Translations under genes and position numbers: made by a program
The notes under the pieces: generated by a model
Seen by the model: only the letters and a program-made list of their open reading frames with translations
Database searches by the model: none
What the model was told of the DNA's origin: nothing
From: Auriscalpium vulgare
Lineage: Eukaryota; Basidiomycota; Agaricomycetes; Russulales; Auriscalpiaceae
Direction: 5' to 3'
Length of the DNA stretch: 64,000 nt
NCBI GenBank assembly: GCA_019915015.1
Contig: JAHBBC010000005.1
Coordinates: forward strand, 1,178,001-1,242,000
Shown: piece after piece, positions 34,189-46,980 of the stretch
Layout: each line of letters starts with the position of its first letter
Position numbering within the stretch: the first letter of the stretch is position 1

Positions 34189-35505
34189 CTACTTCGATTC
34201 TGCCTCGTAGAACTTGATCACGTCGGCCACATCGTCTTTGCTCCCCAAATAGATGCCCGTCCGCTCGTGGATGCTTGTCGGCTCGATGTCGAGGACACGC
34301 TTGGTCCCAGTCGTCGCAAGCCCTCCAGCCTGCCCACAGGTCAGCCACCCGCACTCAGACACGCAGGCATGTCCACGCACTTGTTCTGTCAAAAACGCCA
34401 TCGGGAATGCCTCGTAGAGTAGCCGCAGCTTCCCCTTCTTGCTCTTCTTGTCCGTCGGGTACCCAAAGATGCCACCATACAGGAGCGTCCGGTGCACGTC
34501 CGCCACCATACTCCCGATGTAGCGCGCGGAATAGGGCGACTTGCCCGCGGGCGGGTACTTGATGCTGTTCAGGTAATTCACAGTAGGCGTGTCAAAATAC
34601 ATCGAGTTGCCCTCGTTGAACGAGTAGATCTTGCCCCGCGAGGGGATCTTGATATCCGGGTGGGTGAGGATGAACTCGCCGAGGGATGCGTCGAGCGTGT
34701 AGCCGTTAACGCCGTTGCCGGTGGACAGAACGAGATTCGCAGAGGAGCCGTACCTTGCGGGGCAGGTGAGCCGGGGTCGGCGGGCTGCTGGGAAGACGAG
34801 ATGCTCACATGGTGTATCCGGCGGCGACCATCGTGTGGCCCGGGCGGAGTACGTCCTCGATCGTGCCCTTGGACCCTTTCGCCTGCGCGCGCAGCGTAAG
34901 CGTGAGCAGGATCGGCGGGGGCACGCGGACACCGGATGCGGGCGCGACTCACGATCTCGTAGATGCCGAAGATGGTGCCGATGTTCACACCGGCGTCGAT
35001 GTTGCTGCTGCCGTCGAGTGGGTCGAAGACGACGCAGTACTTGCCCTTGTGCGAGTCCTCGATGATGACGGCGTCCTCGAGCTCCTCCGAGACGAGCACG
35101 GCGGTCTTGCCCGACGCGCGCAGGGCGTTGACCATGATGTCATTTGAGAGCACATCGAGTTTCTTCTGCTCCTCGCCCTGGACGTTCGTGTCGCCCGCGA
35201 GCCCGACACTTGGCACGGACACCCACGGACGCGTCAGGGCGCGATCGCACGATGATAAGAGGGGCACACGCACAGATTTATAAGGCGCGCCTTGCGGACG
35301 TTGGTCGCGATGAATTTCGAGGTGAGCTGGATGGCGGTGAGCAGGAGGGTGAGGTCGCCGGTGGCGGCGCTGCCCAGTCGGAACTGCTCCATGAGGACAT
35401 GGCTGTGTGTGTGTGCAAGCGCGTCAGTGGACGGGTGTGGGGGGCCGAGGCGTACACGCACCGGGTGAGGGTGATGAGGTCTGTGCTGGGGGGCTGCTCG
35501 GACAT
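34189..35505 (-). CDS. FBP1: Fructose-1,6-bisphosphatase
   Basis: Gluconeogenic enzyme hydrolysing fructose 1,6-bisphosphate; cytosolic, Mg-dependent and AMP-inhibited (family knowledge). ATG 35505 gives [15 protein letters not shown], joined to [20 protein letters not shown] (the AMP-site helix region) and [20 protein letters not shown]. The metal/phosphate signature [19 protein letters not shown] lies at about 35033-34977. Later: [20 protein letters not shown] across an intron, [40 protein letters not shown] and a final exon ending [14 protein letters not shown]. Four or five introns. Residue 2 is Ser, so the Pro N-degron used by yeast Fbp1 for GID-mediated degradation is not at the start here. 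Confidence 0.93.
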
Positions 35506-35826
35506 GGCGTGTGGGGGGAAAGGAGATGCGGGGAATGCGGGGGCTGGCTAGGGGCTTATATTATGCATAGGCAAGAGCGGGTTCCGACGAGCTTGGGACG
35601 GGTCTCCTGCGCCCGTTTCACGTGACACCCGCCGGCCCGGGCCCGCCCAGTCTGCGCCATCGATACTACGCGCCAGCCTATCTCAGTCGTCCCATCCCCT
35701 TGCGTGAGTTTCGGCACATGGATACTTTACTAATGCATTGCATGGCATGCCTACCCAGTCCACGGACAACCTAGTCTCCGTTGCCGACCTTGCGCGGAAG
35801 ACACCACTAAGCGGACAACCATGCGT
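35506..35826. other. Upstream region of FBP1; no gene seen
   Basis: 321 bp between FBP1 and the C2H2 gene stop. No reading frame with recognisable content. A ccggcccgggcccgccc GC-rich block at about 35632-35648 and a gcattgcatggcatgcc block at 35734-35750 are the only notable sequences. Confidence 0.4.
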
Positions 35827-38347
<2,521 letters not shown>

Positions 38348-38422
38348 TCAGCACTCCGCGGCCCCGGCCGGCCGGCCCTGCACACCCGCCCACCGCCTCG
38401 CCAGGCTCACCTCGTCGCCACC

Positions 38423-39380
38423 ATGGCGAAAAAGTCCTCCAGCAAGCTCAAACCAAAGACACACCATGCCTACGCCGTCCTTCTCTTCGTCCTCGGAACC
38501 CTCTTTCCCCCGCTCGGTGCGTCTTGGTCCAACATCACATGCATCTCATCTCACCATCTTTTCTCCCCCCCAGCGGTCGCTGCCCGCTTTGGCATCGGCA
38601 GCGATTTCTGGCTCAATCTATTCCTGACCCTCGCGGGCTATATCCCAGGTGCGTCGCACATTCTCGATGCCCGCCACGTCCTAATCGCTGCGCACAGGTC
38701 ACGTCCACAACTTCTACATACAGAACATCCGCAACAACAAGAATCACGCCCGCACGCCCAAGTGGGCACAGCGCTACGGCCTCGTTGATACCAAGAAGAT
38801 CCAGCGCAACGCGAAGCGCTCCGAGTGGGCCAACCGCTACGACGAACGCCTTCCCAACTCCGCGCACGACGGCCAGGCTCTCGCGGAGGGCCAAGAGCCC
38901 GGCGGCTCCTCGAGCCTATCCATCTCGTCCGAGAACGGCCCTCCCGCGCGCCGCGCTAATGGGGGCAACAACGAGCTGTGGAACCCCGACGAGGAGCAGT
39001 ACTACGGGCAGGAGCCGCGGCGAAGCTCCAGCGGCGGCGGCGGCCGCTGGCACTACCCCGCGAACTTCGAGGACACGACCCCTTACGCGGGACCCGCGTC
39101 GCCGACCAAGAAGAAGAAGAAGGACAAGAAGGACCGCTTCGCGCGCACGGAGGATGCGTACTCGATCACCGAGGAGACCCCGCGGCGCAAGAAGAAACGC
39201 TCCACCAGACGTCGCTCGACCGTCGGCGAGGACGATGCGTACTCGCACAGGTCAGGCTCAACGGGTGACTTCCCGGAGGACCCGGAGGGCACGCAGTATG
39301 CCCAGCAGAGCCGCGGGGCGGGCGCGCCCGCGGCGGCCAGGCAGACCAATGATGAGCAGATCTTCAATCACGAGTTCTGA
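38423..39380 (+). CDS. PMP3/UPF0057-family membrane protein with long basic tail
   Basis: A 283-residue protein from exons 38423-38516, 38574-38648 and 38698-39380. The first 65 or so residues carry the two-helix PMP3 proteolipid core: LLFVLGTLFPPLAVAARFGI, then FWLNLFLTLAGYIPGHVHNF. PMP3 proteins are usually near 55 residues and affect plasma-membrane potential and salt tolerance. Here a roughly 220-residue hydrophilic tail follows, with SPTKKKKKDKKDRFART, RRKKKRSTRRRSTVG and a final DEQIFNHEF. The tail may face the cytosol and bind acidic lipids or be phosphorylated; that is inference. The start sits in a near-perfect Kozak context (cgccaccATGgcg). Confidence 0.85.
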
Positions 39381-39640
39381 TTTCGTAGGAGCTCGTTTGG
39401 CTATCGCGAGCAGGAGGCTGTGGTGGAAGATGATGATATCCTTTTGCTAATGCAGTGGGGCGGACAAGGGTAGTTAACAGACCGCGCCCACTTGTACAGA
39501 TTCGCAAGGTACTCTATGTCGGGTTTAGTAGTGGGACTTCGATCGCAGGATGATCATATTTATTGCTCAATATGGTGCAGGGCACCGCAGCGCCGATGGT
39601 TGTGTATGCTATATGGATGCCATCAGTGACAAAAAAAGGT

Positions 39641-41009
39641 TCAATAGTCTTCGTCCACCATCTCTGCCTGACTCGTCATGACGCAGGCATCTCTGCGGAT
39701 GGGATTGACGCGAGGGTATACGAACTACGAATTGCATCGATCAATCCTCTTGTGTCAAAGTCTGCATGAAAGCAAGACGCACCTTCACATCATACTCGTG
39801 CATCACCTCCGCCGCGATGATTGCCTTGTCCTTCAACAGTGCCTCGTAAGTTTTTGTCATAACCCGCAGCTGGAAGCCAAGGGCATTCAGTTCCAGGCAT
39901 ATAACATAAGTGATTCCGACGCACCTGCACGCCTATCCCTAGCATCGCCACACTCATCATAATCCAATTGCCCGAGTTCCACATCGACCACAAGAATGCG
40001 TGCATGGGCGAGTACACGCAAAACAGCATAAGCTCGCCTTCTCCCGGCGTCCAGACCTCGAGCTCCTGGACCCGCCGGGCGCGCTCCGACCCACCGCCGC
40101 TCGCCGACGTGCCGATTCCGAGCAGGAAGCGCCAGAAGGCCACGAAGGCGCGCCAGGTGTGCGCGCGCAGGCGCATCGTGAGCGTCGGTGGGTCCGCAGG
40201 CGTGGCGACGAAGCGTGCGTGTGGGGACGCGACAGGGTCGGGCTGTGAGTGGAGGTGGTACAGCTTGGTGTGTGAGAAGAGCAAGAGTGCGTTAAGGGCG
40301 GCCGCGGCGAAGAGCAGGAAGGTCATAGGGACGGTCTGCAAGATGTCGTTTAGTTGGTACAAAGGATGCTCAAAAGAGGAAGCGCACCCAGTCAAACCAA
40401 GAGACGTCGTTATCCTCCCGGTACATGTCCTCCCACCCAATGTCTGAATCTGGGACGGCGCGGATTTGCGAGACGCGCACGCAGAAGTGAACAAAATGCA
40501 TGGCGCCCCCGATGAGGCATGCAGACGTTCTGGGTGTGGGCAGCGGGACATTTGCCGGGAAGATGGAGACTTCGAATGCTACGCGCGAGGGAAACGACAC
40601 AATCCTGCAACGTCGCGGTCGGTCATCCGCAGCGATTGAGAGGATGTGGCACGTACTTGTCGTAAAGCGACTTTTTGCGCACTACGCGTTTCGAAGGCGT
40701 TCCCTTTCCGCCGCCAGGACCGACGCCGGCCCCACTCTTGCGCGGGAGTCGCCGCTTGGAACCGAGCGGAGAGTACGGCGGGTCGCGGCGCCCTCGAACC
40801 GCGTCCCAATCGAAAGGCAGGCTGGCGGAGAGAGAAGGCGTCTCGAGTGGCGAGCGGGTGATCGGGTAGGAGAGACGCGGCTTTGGTGTGGACGGGAGAG
40901 AGGACTTGGAGACTGGGGTGGATGGGCCGCTGCTGTTCGCGCTGGACGAGGACGAGTGGCGAGGAGAGGACATGGCGTTGGCCTGTGCGAAACGACGGAG
41001 GTCAGGCAT
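39641..41009 (-). CDS. NUR1: Nuclear rim protein NUR1/Mug154 family
   Basis: Inner nuclear membrane protein family that tethers silent chromatin/rDNA to the nuclear periphery with Lrs4-Csm1 in yeast (family knowledge). ATG 41009 gives MPDLRRFAQANAMSS, a Ser-rich basic N-terminus, then KRLPRKSGAGVGPGGGKG and KRVVRKKSLYDK. A first membrane segment (FPANVPLPTPRTSACLIGGA with MHFVHFCVRVSQIR) precedes DSDIGWEDMY; a second (TVPMTFLLFAAAALNALLLF) follows across an intron; a third lies at LMLFCVYSPMHAFLWSMWNS. The final exons give LRVMTKTYEALLKDKAIIAA and FVYPRVNPIRRDACVMTSQA before the stop at 39641. Five introns. Layout and the FVYPRVNPIRRD motif fit the family; exact orthology is inferred. Confidence 0.7.
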
Positions 41010-41644
41010 TTTGAAACTTGACAGAGGTGTACTCGGGCGCCAGCGGTCAATCGATGGGCTATGTCGAGAGGTGGTTGTCCTCGCCACACAGGCGTCGAAG
41101 CCGACCGCGTTCACGCGACGGACACGTGCATTTCACGCGCAGTCTGTCACATTATCACGCCGTGACATAACCCATGGAGTATTTCTGGGGGCCCGGCGCA
41201 GGCCGGCGCACACAGGCCCGCCTCGGCTCGCCGGTCGCCCCAAAGAATTTCCCACCCCAGCATATCCGGAGGCAGAAAATGGCGTGATGCGAACAATTCG
41301 AGTTTCTGTTCGGAAAAATGAGGTGCCCACGTGGCGACACGAGGCGGCATGACACGTGGACTGTATTATTTGCGCACCCTTACATAAGCCAAACAATGGC
41401 CGGAAAAGGAGAAAACGAACAATGCAACTGGCTTTTAGGTCCGCGTGCATGTTGAACTTGGGATTGTCCTCTCTTCCGTCCCCCCGCCCTCTTTAACGCG
41501 CTACACCCCCCTTATAACTCTCCTCTCGGCCCAGGCCGCACGACATTACTTGCCCACCTACCTTCCGTCGTTTCAACCATAACTTCCACGCTCCGCCCCC
41601 GCACAGCTACTTCCTTGTCGCCCTCGAACTCGATCAGCGTCAGG
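41010..41644. promoter_or_regulatory. Divergent promoter region with two CACGTG boxes
   Basis: 635 bp between the NUR1 start and the next plus-strand start. Two CACGTG palindromes lie at 41328-41333 and 41353-41358 (25 bp apart), possible bHLH sites. A CT-rich run (41466-41520) precedes the plus-strand gene. No gene supported here. Confidence 0.45.
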
Positions 41645-43198
41645 ATGGCCCAACCCTCGTCTTCCCACCACCGTGACCGCGGTGAGCGTGAGCGCGAGGC
41701 GCACTCCCACCGCTCCGAGCGCTCCTCCAGCCACCGCCATAGAACCATTTCTTCAACCACCCTGCTGCTCGTCCTCTCCCTCATCCTCGCCGTATTGGCA
41801 GTCATGCTTTCTCTCCCGAGCCAAGGCGCGTCCGGCGCACCGGGAGATCCTGCCGCCCCGGGCGCCGTATGGAGCGTCCTCACACCGAAACGCTCCCAAG
41901 CCCTTATCGCCCGCGAGAGCAATATTGCCGTGCGCGAGGCAGAGGTCGCCCGTCGCGAAGCCGAGATCCTCGCCGGCGCTCCCGGAGGCGTCATCAACAG
42001 CCCCCCCGCCGCCGCCTGCGCGCCCTGCGTTGCCACTGCCACCTTCGATGCGCCCCCGGTTCACACCGTCATCAAGGAGGTGGTCAAGGAGGACGCCCTC
42101 ACCCCGCCTGGGTGGTGGAAAGACGGCAATGTCCGCTTCGATGACATCTTGGATCGCGAACTCAAAATTGCCGAACGCGAGCGCGAGATTGGCCGCCGCG
42201 AGGAGACGGTGAATCGGCGCGAGCACGACGCTTCTCGTCGCGAGAACTGGATCATGGAGCAGCTAGCGTAAGTTCTCGCAGTCACCCAACAAGGTCAATT
42301 GTCTTACCATTTCCCCCCATCAGTGCTCTTGGCGGCGAATCCGCAGTCGAAGAAGAATATGTGTATGAGCCCGTGGGAGCCAAGCGTAGACCATCCAAGG
42401 TACCACCGCCTTCCTACCGCCGTCCCGAGCTCTGAGACGAAGGAGGATTCCGACCGACACTTTTCCTTGTTTTCATTTCAATTTCAGTCAGTTGAAGTCT
42501 CTGTCGTATCCCCCCCTCCCTCCCTCCTTCGTCCGGGCTTGGGGGACAACGGTTGTTCCTTTTCTCTTTTGTCCCCCGCAGCCTGTCGACTTGTTGGTTC
42601 TGCGACGCGCCCGGAACAAGATTGGGCGATCTGACGATCGGGCGACGCGTCCACACGTGATATGCCGATTGACCCTGTGCCAGCCGCGGTGCACGTCCAA
42701 TCTCCCGTCTCGCGTGGCTTTCGATCCCGTCGCGGGGCAAGTTCTGGGCCCGCCGCCGAACCAACAAGTCCACGGGCCGCTTTCCTCCCCCTCCCCGCCT
42801 CCGCGAACCGTCGCTGACCTACTTTTCTGTTCTAGGAACCTGCACTTATCATCACAGAAACCGCCATCGAGACTGCCACACGTACCGTAACTCAAATTCA
42901 GATAGAAACACCGTCAGCGGCCCAGGCAACCGTCATTCCTGCACCTGCCAACACCCGCCGCGTCGCTCGTCCCACCCCATCGCCTGTCACCTCCTCGTTC
43001 ACGTCCACTGTCCCCCGAACCACGTCCGTGGAAGTCATTGTCGAGCATGAAGAGGAGGTTATCCGCGAGGAGCCCATCGAGGAGGTAGAGGAGTACTTCG
43101 AGGAGCCGCGGAGGCGTGTCGTTCGGCGGCCTGCCTCTCCCCCTCCTCCTGCCTATCCTCCTGCGCAGTACCGCCAGGCTCCCCAGCGGTGGTGGTAA
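41645..43198 (+). CDS. Single-pass membrane, coiled-coil hypothetical protein
   Basis: Unrecognised family, 353 residues. Exons 41645-42267, 42324-42399 and 42836-43198 join in phase. The N-terminus is short and basic/Ser-rich (HHRDRGEREREAHSHRSERS), then one membrane helix (TTLLLVLSLILAVLAVMLSL). A heptad-like Arg/Glu region follows (ALIARESNIAVREAEVARRE; later ELKIAEREREIGRREETVNR), predicting a coiled coil. The C-terminal part is Thr/Ser-rich (TETAIETATRTVTQIQIETP), then acidic (EHEEEVIREEPIEEVEEYFE) and Pro-rich, ending QAPQRWW. The signal-anchor orientation is unclear. The second intron is 436 nt, far longer than any other intron I see here. Possible roles (membrane tether or scaffold) are speculative. 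Confidence 0.75.
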
Positions 43199-43713
43199 AG
43201 GACTTGCGACGCGATGGCAGTTTTCTTGTATCTAATGTTGTTCTTCACGCTTTCTTTCTTTCTGTTGTCGCCTTAGGGCGGTGTCCTTGAACCTTCCTCG
43301 AAGCAGTGTTATTCTTCCGTCATATCGTTACCCCATCCACTTACCTGCGATACCTTGTTGCCTCTACTAACGCTTACGAATACTGACGATACATGGAAGG
43401 ATACTTACTGTACTACGCTTGGAGCTTGGTTACGACTTGCTCATGACGGGTGCTTGGGCAGTGTAGAAAATAGGACCCATCTATATTGAATTTTATTGAT
43501 GTTGCGACGTGCGCATGCATTGAGTGAAGCTTGCGGATCCAAGAAGAGTCCTGGGACGTGCGGGACCCGGGTGCAAGCGGCACGGCACGCGCATGCGCAC
43601 GGGGAAGAGGGTATTTGCGGGTGTTTACGCCCTTTTTTCGACGCGTCAGAACGCGGGCGTCACTTCGAACCACGCATCGTTCACAAGGAGCCTTCGCCAG
43701 CCCTCCTCTTCCT
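43199..43713. other. Intergenic; 3' region and TOM40 upstream region
   Basis: 515 bp. T-rich 3' flank of the previous gene (43220-43290), then the TOM40 promoter side with a cacgcgcatgcgcacg block at 43585-43600. No gene supported. Confidence 0.4.
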
Positions 43714-44973
43714 ATGGCTGCCTTTCCCCCAGAAAAGCTCTCGCTGGATCCAGCTTTCGCGTCGTCGCCGTCGTCGTCAAGAGGGCGGCTCGGGGCCTTG
43801 TCAGATGCCTACGACCGCTTTTCCAGCTGGCGGTCCACCCTCGGCCTCTCCAACCCAGGATCAGTCGAGAACCTGCAAAAGGAGGTCAAAAGTTCGCACC
43901 TACCTCTCCCGTGGCCGCTGGAACCCAAACTAACCGCGCCTCTTCCTTCTAGACACGCATTTGACCAACTTCTTCTTCGATGGCGCGCGTGCAGACCTCA
44001 TGAAGGGCCTGTCGATGGACCCTGCGTTCCAAGTGACACATTCCTTCTCGCTGGCATCACAGACCCTCCCTTCAACATACTCGTTTGGTGCTGTGTTTGC
44101 GAATCAGCAGGTGCGTCCTCTGCGTTTCGTGCGCTGGCAAGCGATTCATGTAGCCACTTGCAGATGTTCCTTCAAGGAAATATCGACAACGAGGGCAACT
44201 TGAGTGGTCGCCTCAACCATGGTTGGACGCCGACGAGTGTCACAAAAGTCCAGAGCCAGGTGAATATCGCGTTCCCCGTCTACTGTGTGTCCGCTAAGCG
44301 ACTCCTGTAGCTGTCCTCGACGCCTGGGCACAGCATGATCCAAGTAGAACACGACCACCAGGGCGCCGACTACAGCGTCAACGGCAAGGCGATCAACCCC
44401 TCCCTGACGGACGGTGCTGGCATCTACATCGGCAGCTACCTCCAGTCCGTGACACGCAACCTCGCGGTCGGTGTGGAGACGCTATACCAGCGCTCACCCG
44501 TGGACTCCGAGATCAGCACGTCGTATCTCGCGAAGCTGACAGGGACAGACAAGAACTGGATCGCAACAGCGCACTTCCAGCCCATCGGTGTTCTGCAGGC
44601 GACGTACTGGCATAAGCTCAGTGAGAAGGTCGACGCCGCGGCGGACTTGCAAGTCATCGCTGCCCCCGCACGGCGTGACGCAATTGCGACGCTCGGCGCC
44701 AAGTGGGATCTTCGCATGTCGACGTTCCGCGCGCAGCTCGACTCGACAGGCAAGGTGTCGGCGCTGCTTGAGCAACGCTTCGCGCCGACGTTCTCGTTCA
44801 CCGTTTCGGGCGAGATCGATCACTTCAAGGTGCGTCACTGTTATTCCTGGACGCACCGCACTTCCTGACTGTTTTTGGCTGGGCAGAACGCTGCTAAAGT
44901 CGGCGTGGGTGTGATGATCGAGAGCTCGAGCCTGACGCCAGAGGAGATGGGGATGGTACCGCCGCCGCTTTAA
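43714..44973 (+). CDS. TOM40: TOM40, mitochondrial outer membrane import channel
   Basis: The beta-barrel pore of the TOM complex, through which nearly all mitochondrial precursors pass. ATG 43714 gives MAAFPPEKLSLDPAFASSPS, then SNPGSVENLQKEVK joined to DTHLTNFFFDGARADLMKGL. Conserved strands include SMDPAFQVTHSFSLASQTLP, FLQGNIDNEGNLSGRLNHGW, IQVEHDHQGADYSVNGKAIN and GIYIGSYLQSVTRNLAVGVE. The last strand, AAKVGVGVMIES, fits the polar-x-Gly beta-signal read by SAM. It ends MGMVPPPL. Five exons; introns lie around 43891-43951, 44111-44162, 44261-44311 and 44829-44886. Confidence 0.92.
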
Positions 44974-45202
44974 TTGCACTTATGCTCTTATCTACGCTAG
45001 AATAATGCATCGTGGCTGGACTTGCCATGCAAGGTCGCGTATATCGTATAACCCCAGTTCTTAGTCGTCCGAAGTGCGTGCTGGCACATTCGAGAGGTCT
45101 TCCGCACGTGGAGAGGTCTAGGCCCGATGACGACGGTATAAATACAGCGCGCCGCCGGGATCCTCGACCTCAAGCCCTCCTTGCTAGTGCCCAAGTGAGT
45201 GT

Positions 45203-46151
45203 ATGCCGCAGACTCTGCTTACCGTCAAGAACGTCTCCTGCGCGCGACCTGAGGGCGACTCTATCTTCTCTAATGTCACCTTTGATGTAAACGACGGAGA
45301 TGTCATTGTCTTGCAGGCCCGGAGCGGCGCAGGGTAAGTGTCTGGCACGATCAGCCGCGTGGTGTCAATGTTAACGCGCTGCACACCCCGAAGGAAAACT
45401 ACCCTCCTGAAATGTCTAGCCCACCTCAACTTGTACCAAGGCGCTGTCGCATTTCTTGGAAAGTACGTGCTACCTTCCTCTGCTTGCCTCGCTTCAGACT
45501 AAAGCCGTGACATCTGCCCAGGTCTCCTCGAGTGTACGGTACGCCGTATCTGCATGCGCGAAGCAGCGTCGTTACTCATTCGCTTGTTCTATCAAGGCGT
45601 CCCTACGTACAGGACGCACGTCCAGTATGTGCCACAGCGCCCTTCGCTCCTCCCTGGCACCCCGCGCGAGCTGCTCGTGACCCTTGCATCATTCAACGCG
45701 CTTCGCGCCCAGACGAACAAAGAGCACCCCGTCGAGTTCGAACGCGTCCTCGAGCTCACGGGCCGGTGGGGCATCGATCCGGCGCTCTGGGACCGCGCAT
45801 GGAACACGCTCAGCGGGGGCGAGGCGCAGCGGCTCGCGCTCGCTATACCCTACGGAATGAACTGTGCGGAGATCCTCCTCCTCGACGGTACGTTCCAACG
45901 CCCTGTGAACATCAATTGGCGGTTCACTGAATCGACTTGTAGAGCCAACCTCCGCGCTTGATCTTGAAACATCCGAGATGATTGAGCGGTCGTTCGTCGA
46001 CGCGATCAAGGAGCCCGACATCGCCCTGCGTGCCATCGTGTGGATTACGCACTCGGAGGAGCAGGCTATGCGAGTGGGTACGCGCTTCCTTACTCTCACG
46101 CCGGATGGTGTGCACGAGGAGACCCCACCTGCACCTGCCGTGGAGTCATGA
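45203..46151 (+). CDS. FetA/YbbL-like ABC ATPase (soluble ATP-binding subunit)
   Basis: A single nucleotide-binding domain without membrane segments, close in layout to the bacterial FetA/YbbL ATPase. ATG 45203 gives MPQTLLTVKNVSCARPEGDS. Walker A is rebuilt across an intron (QARSGAG joined to KTTLLKCLAHLNLY). The Q-loop region is THVQYVPQRPSLLPG. The ABC signature is TLSGGEAQRLALAI. Walker B (CAEILLLD) is joined across an intron to EPTSALDLETSEM, and the H-loop is IVWITHSEEQA. It ends PPAPAVES. The FetA partner in bacteria is the membrane protein FetB; no such gene lies nearby. The donor after SPRVYG (GTACGC) is the only choice that keeps the frame into VPTYRTHVQYVPQ. Confidence 0.75.
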
Positions 46152-46653
46152 TTGGGGTTGGCATTTGGGATGGGTTTATTTCTTGAGCCTTGTAGGCATT
46201 ACACGGTCACTGCACCTAGAAGGATGGTAGATGATCTGGCCAATGTGTTGTTAGTAGAAGCGGTTGAAGATGTCGCTACCGGATAAGTACCAGTGGAGAT
46301 TGGTTTGGACGGCTGTTGCCACCAGCTCACGGGCATAAAAATCGTTGCTTCAGCCTTTACTTTATACCAGAGACTAGAGTGCAGCATTACACAGCTCACC
46401 GTCGATGACTGCGGCTTGTGCGCGACGCGCGACGCGCGACTGAAGTTATGTCTGAAAATAAATAGGTAATGAATTGGGAACTCTCGCGAGGCCCATATGA
46501 TCTTTCTGAGTTATTTCGTCATACGTGCTCGAGCGGGACGGTTCAAACGGCTTTTGTGGTGAAAAACAATGACATCCATATTCGCATGCATTACGTTCGC
46601 TCGGATAGTAGTAATCAACTGTCCCCACTCCACCGGTACCATGACGTTGGACA
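46152..46653. other. Intergenic; no gene seen
   Basis: 502 bp with no recognisable coding chain. A short direct repeat (cgcgacg x3) lies at about 46419-46439. Confidence 0.45.
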
Positions 46654-46980
46654 CTAGTCGATGGCAGGGAACAAATGCTTGAACAAATTAGCGAGCAAGC
46701 CACGCTCGTGCAGCTCCCGGACCGGTCTGCGAATATCGGCAGTTAGTCCCATTTATCAAAGTAGAGGTACAAACTCACAGTGTCTCTGCGCTGAGTTGGT
46801 CGAGGATGCTTGCCACTTGATCATCGGTCAGATCGCGCGAAACACCCGCTCTACATGGATAGAATGAGTTATCTGCTCGATGGAAGAGCGAAGAGGTACC
46901 CACGTTACTGGGGCGGCAAAGAGGGGAGCGGCCTGGAGCACCAGTGTGCAGAGGGCAACGATAGAGATGGTGACACGCAT
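46654..46980 (-). CDS. Small secreted protein (73 aa, three exons)
   Basis: Unrecognised. Exons 46980-46904, 46850-46779 and 46726-46654 join in phase (77 + 72 + 73 nt = 74 codons with stop) across introns of 53 and 52 nt (GTGGGT...TAG and GTGAGT...CAG). It begins with a strong signal peptide (MRVTISIVALCTLVLQAAPL, cleavage likely after FA). The mature part starts APVTAGVSRDLTDDQVASIL and ends LHERGLLANLFKHLFPAID. It has no cysteines, so it is not a classic disulfide-rich effector. The first exon followed by intron read-through gives a misleading 50-residue frame ending VERVFRAI. Possible extracellular peptide or effector-like protein; that is inference. Confidence 0.55.
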
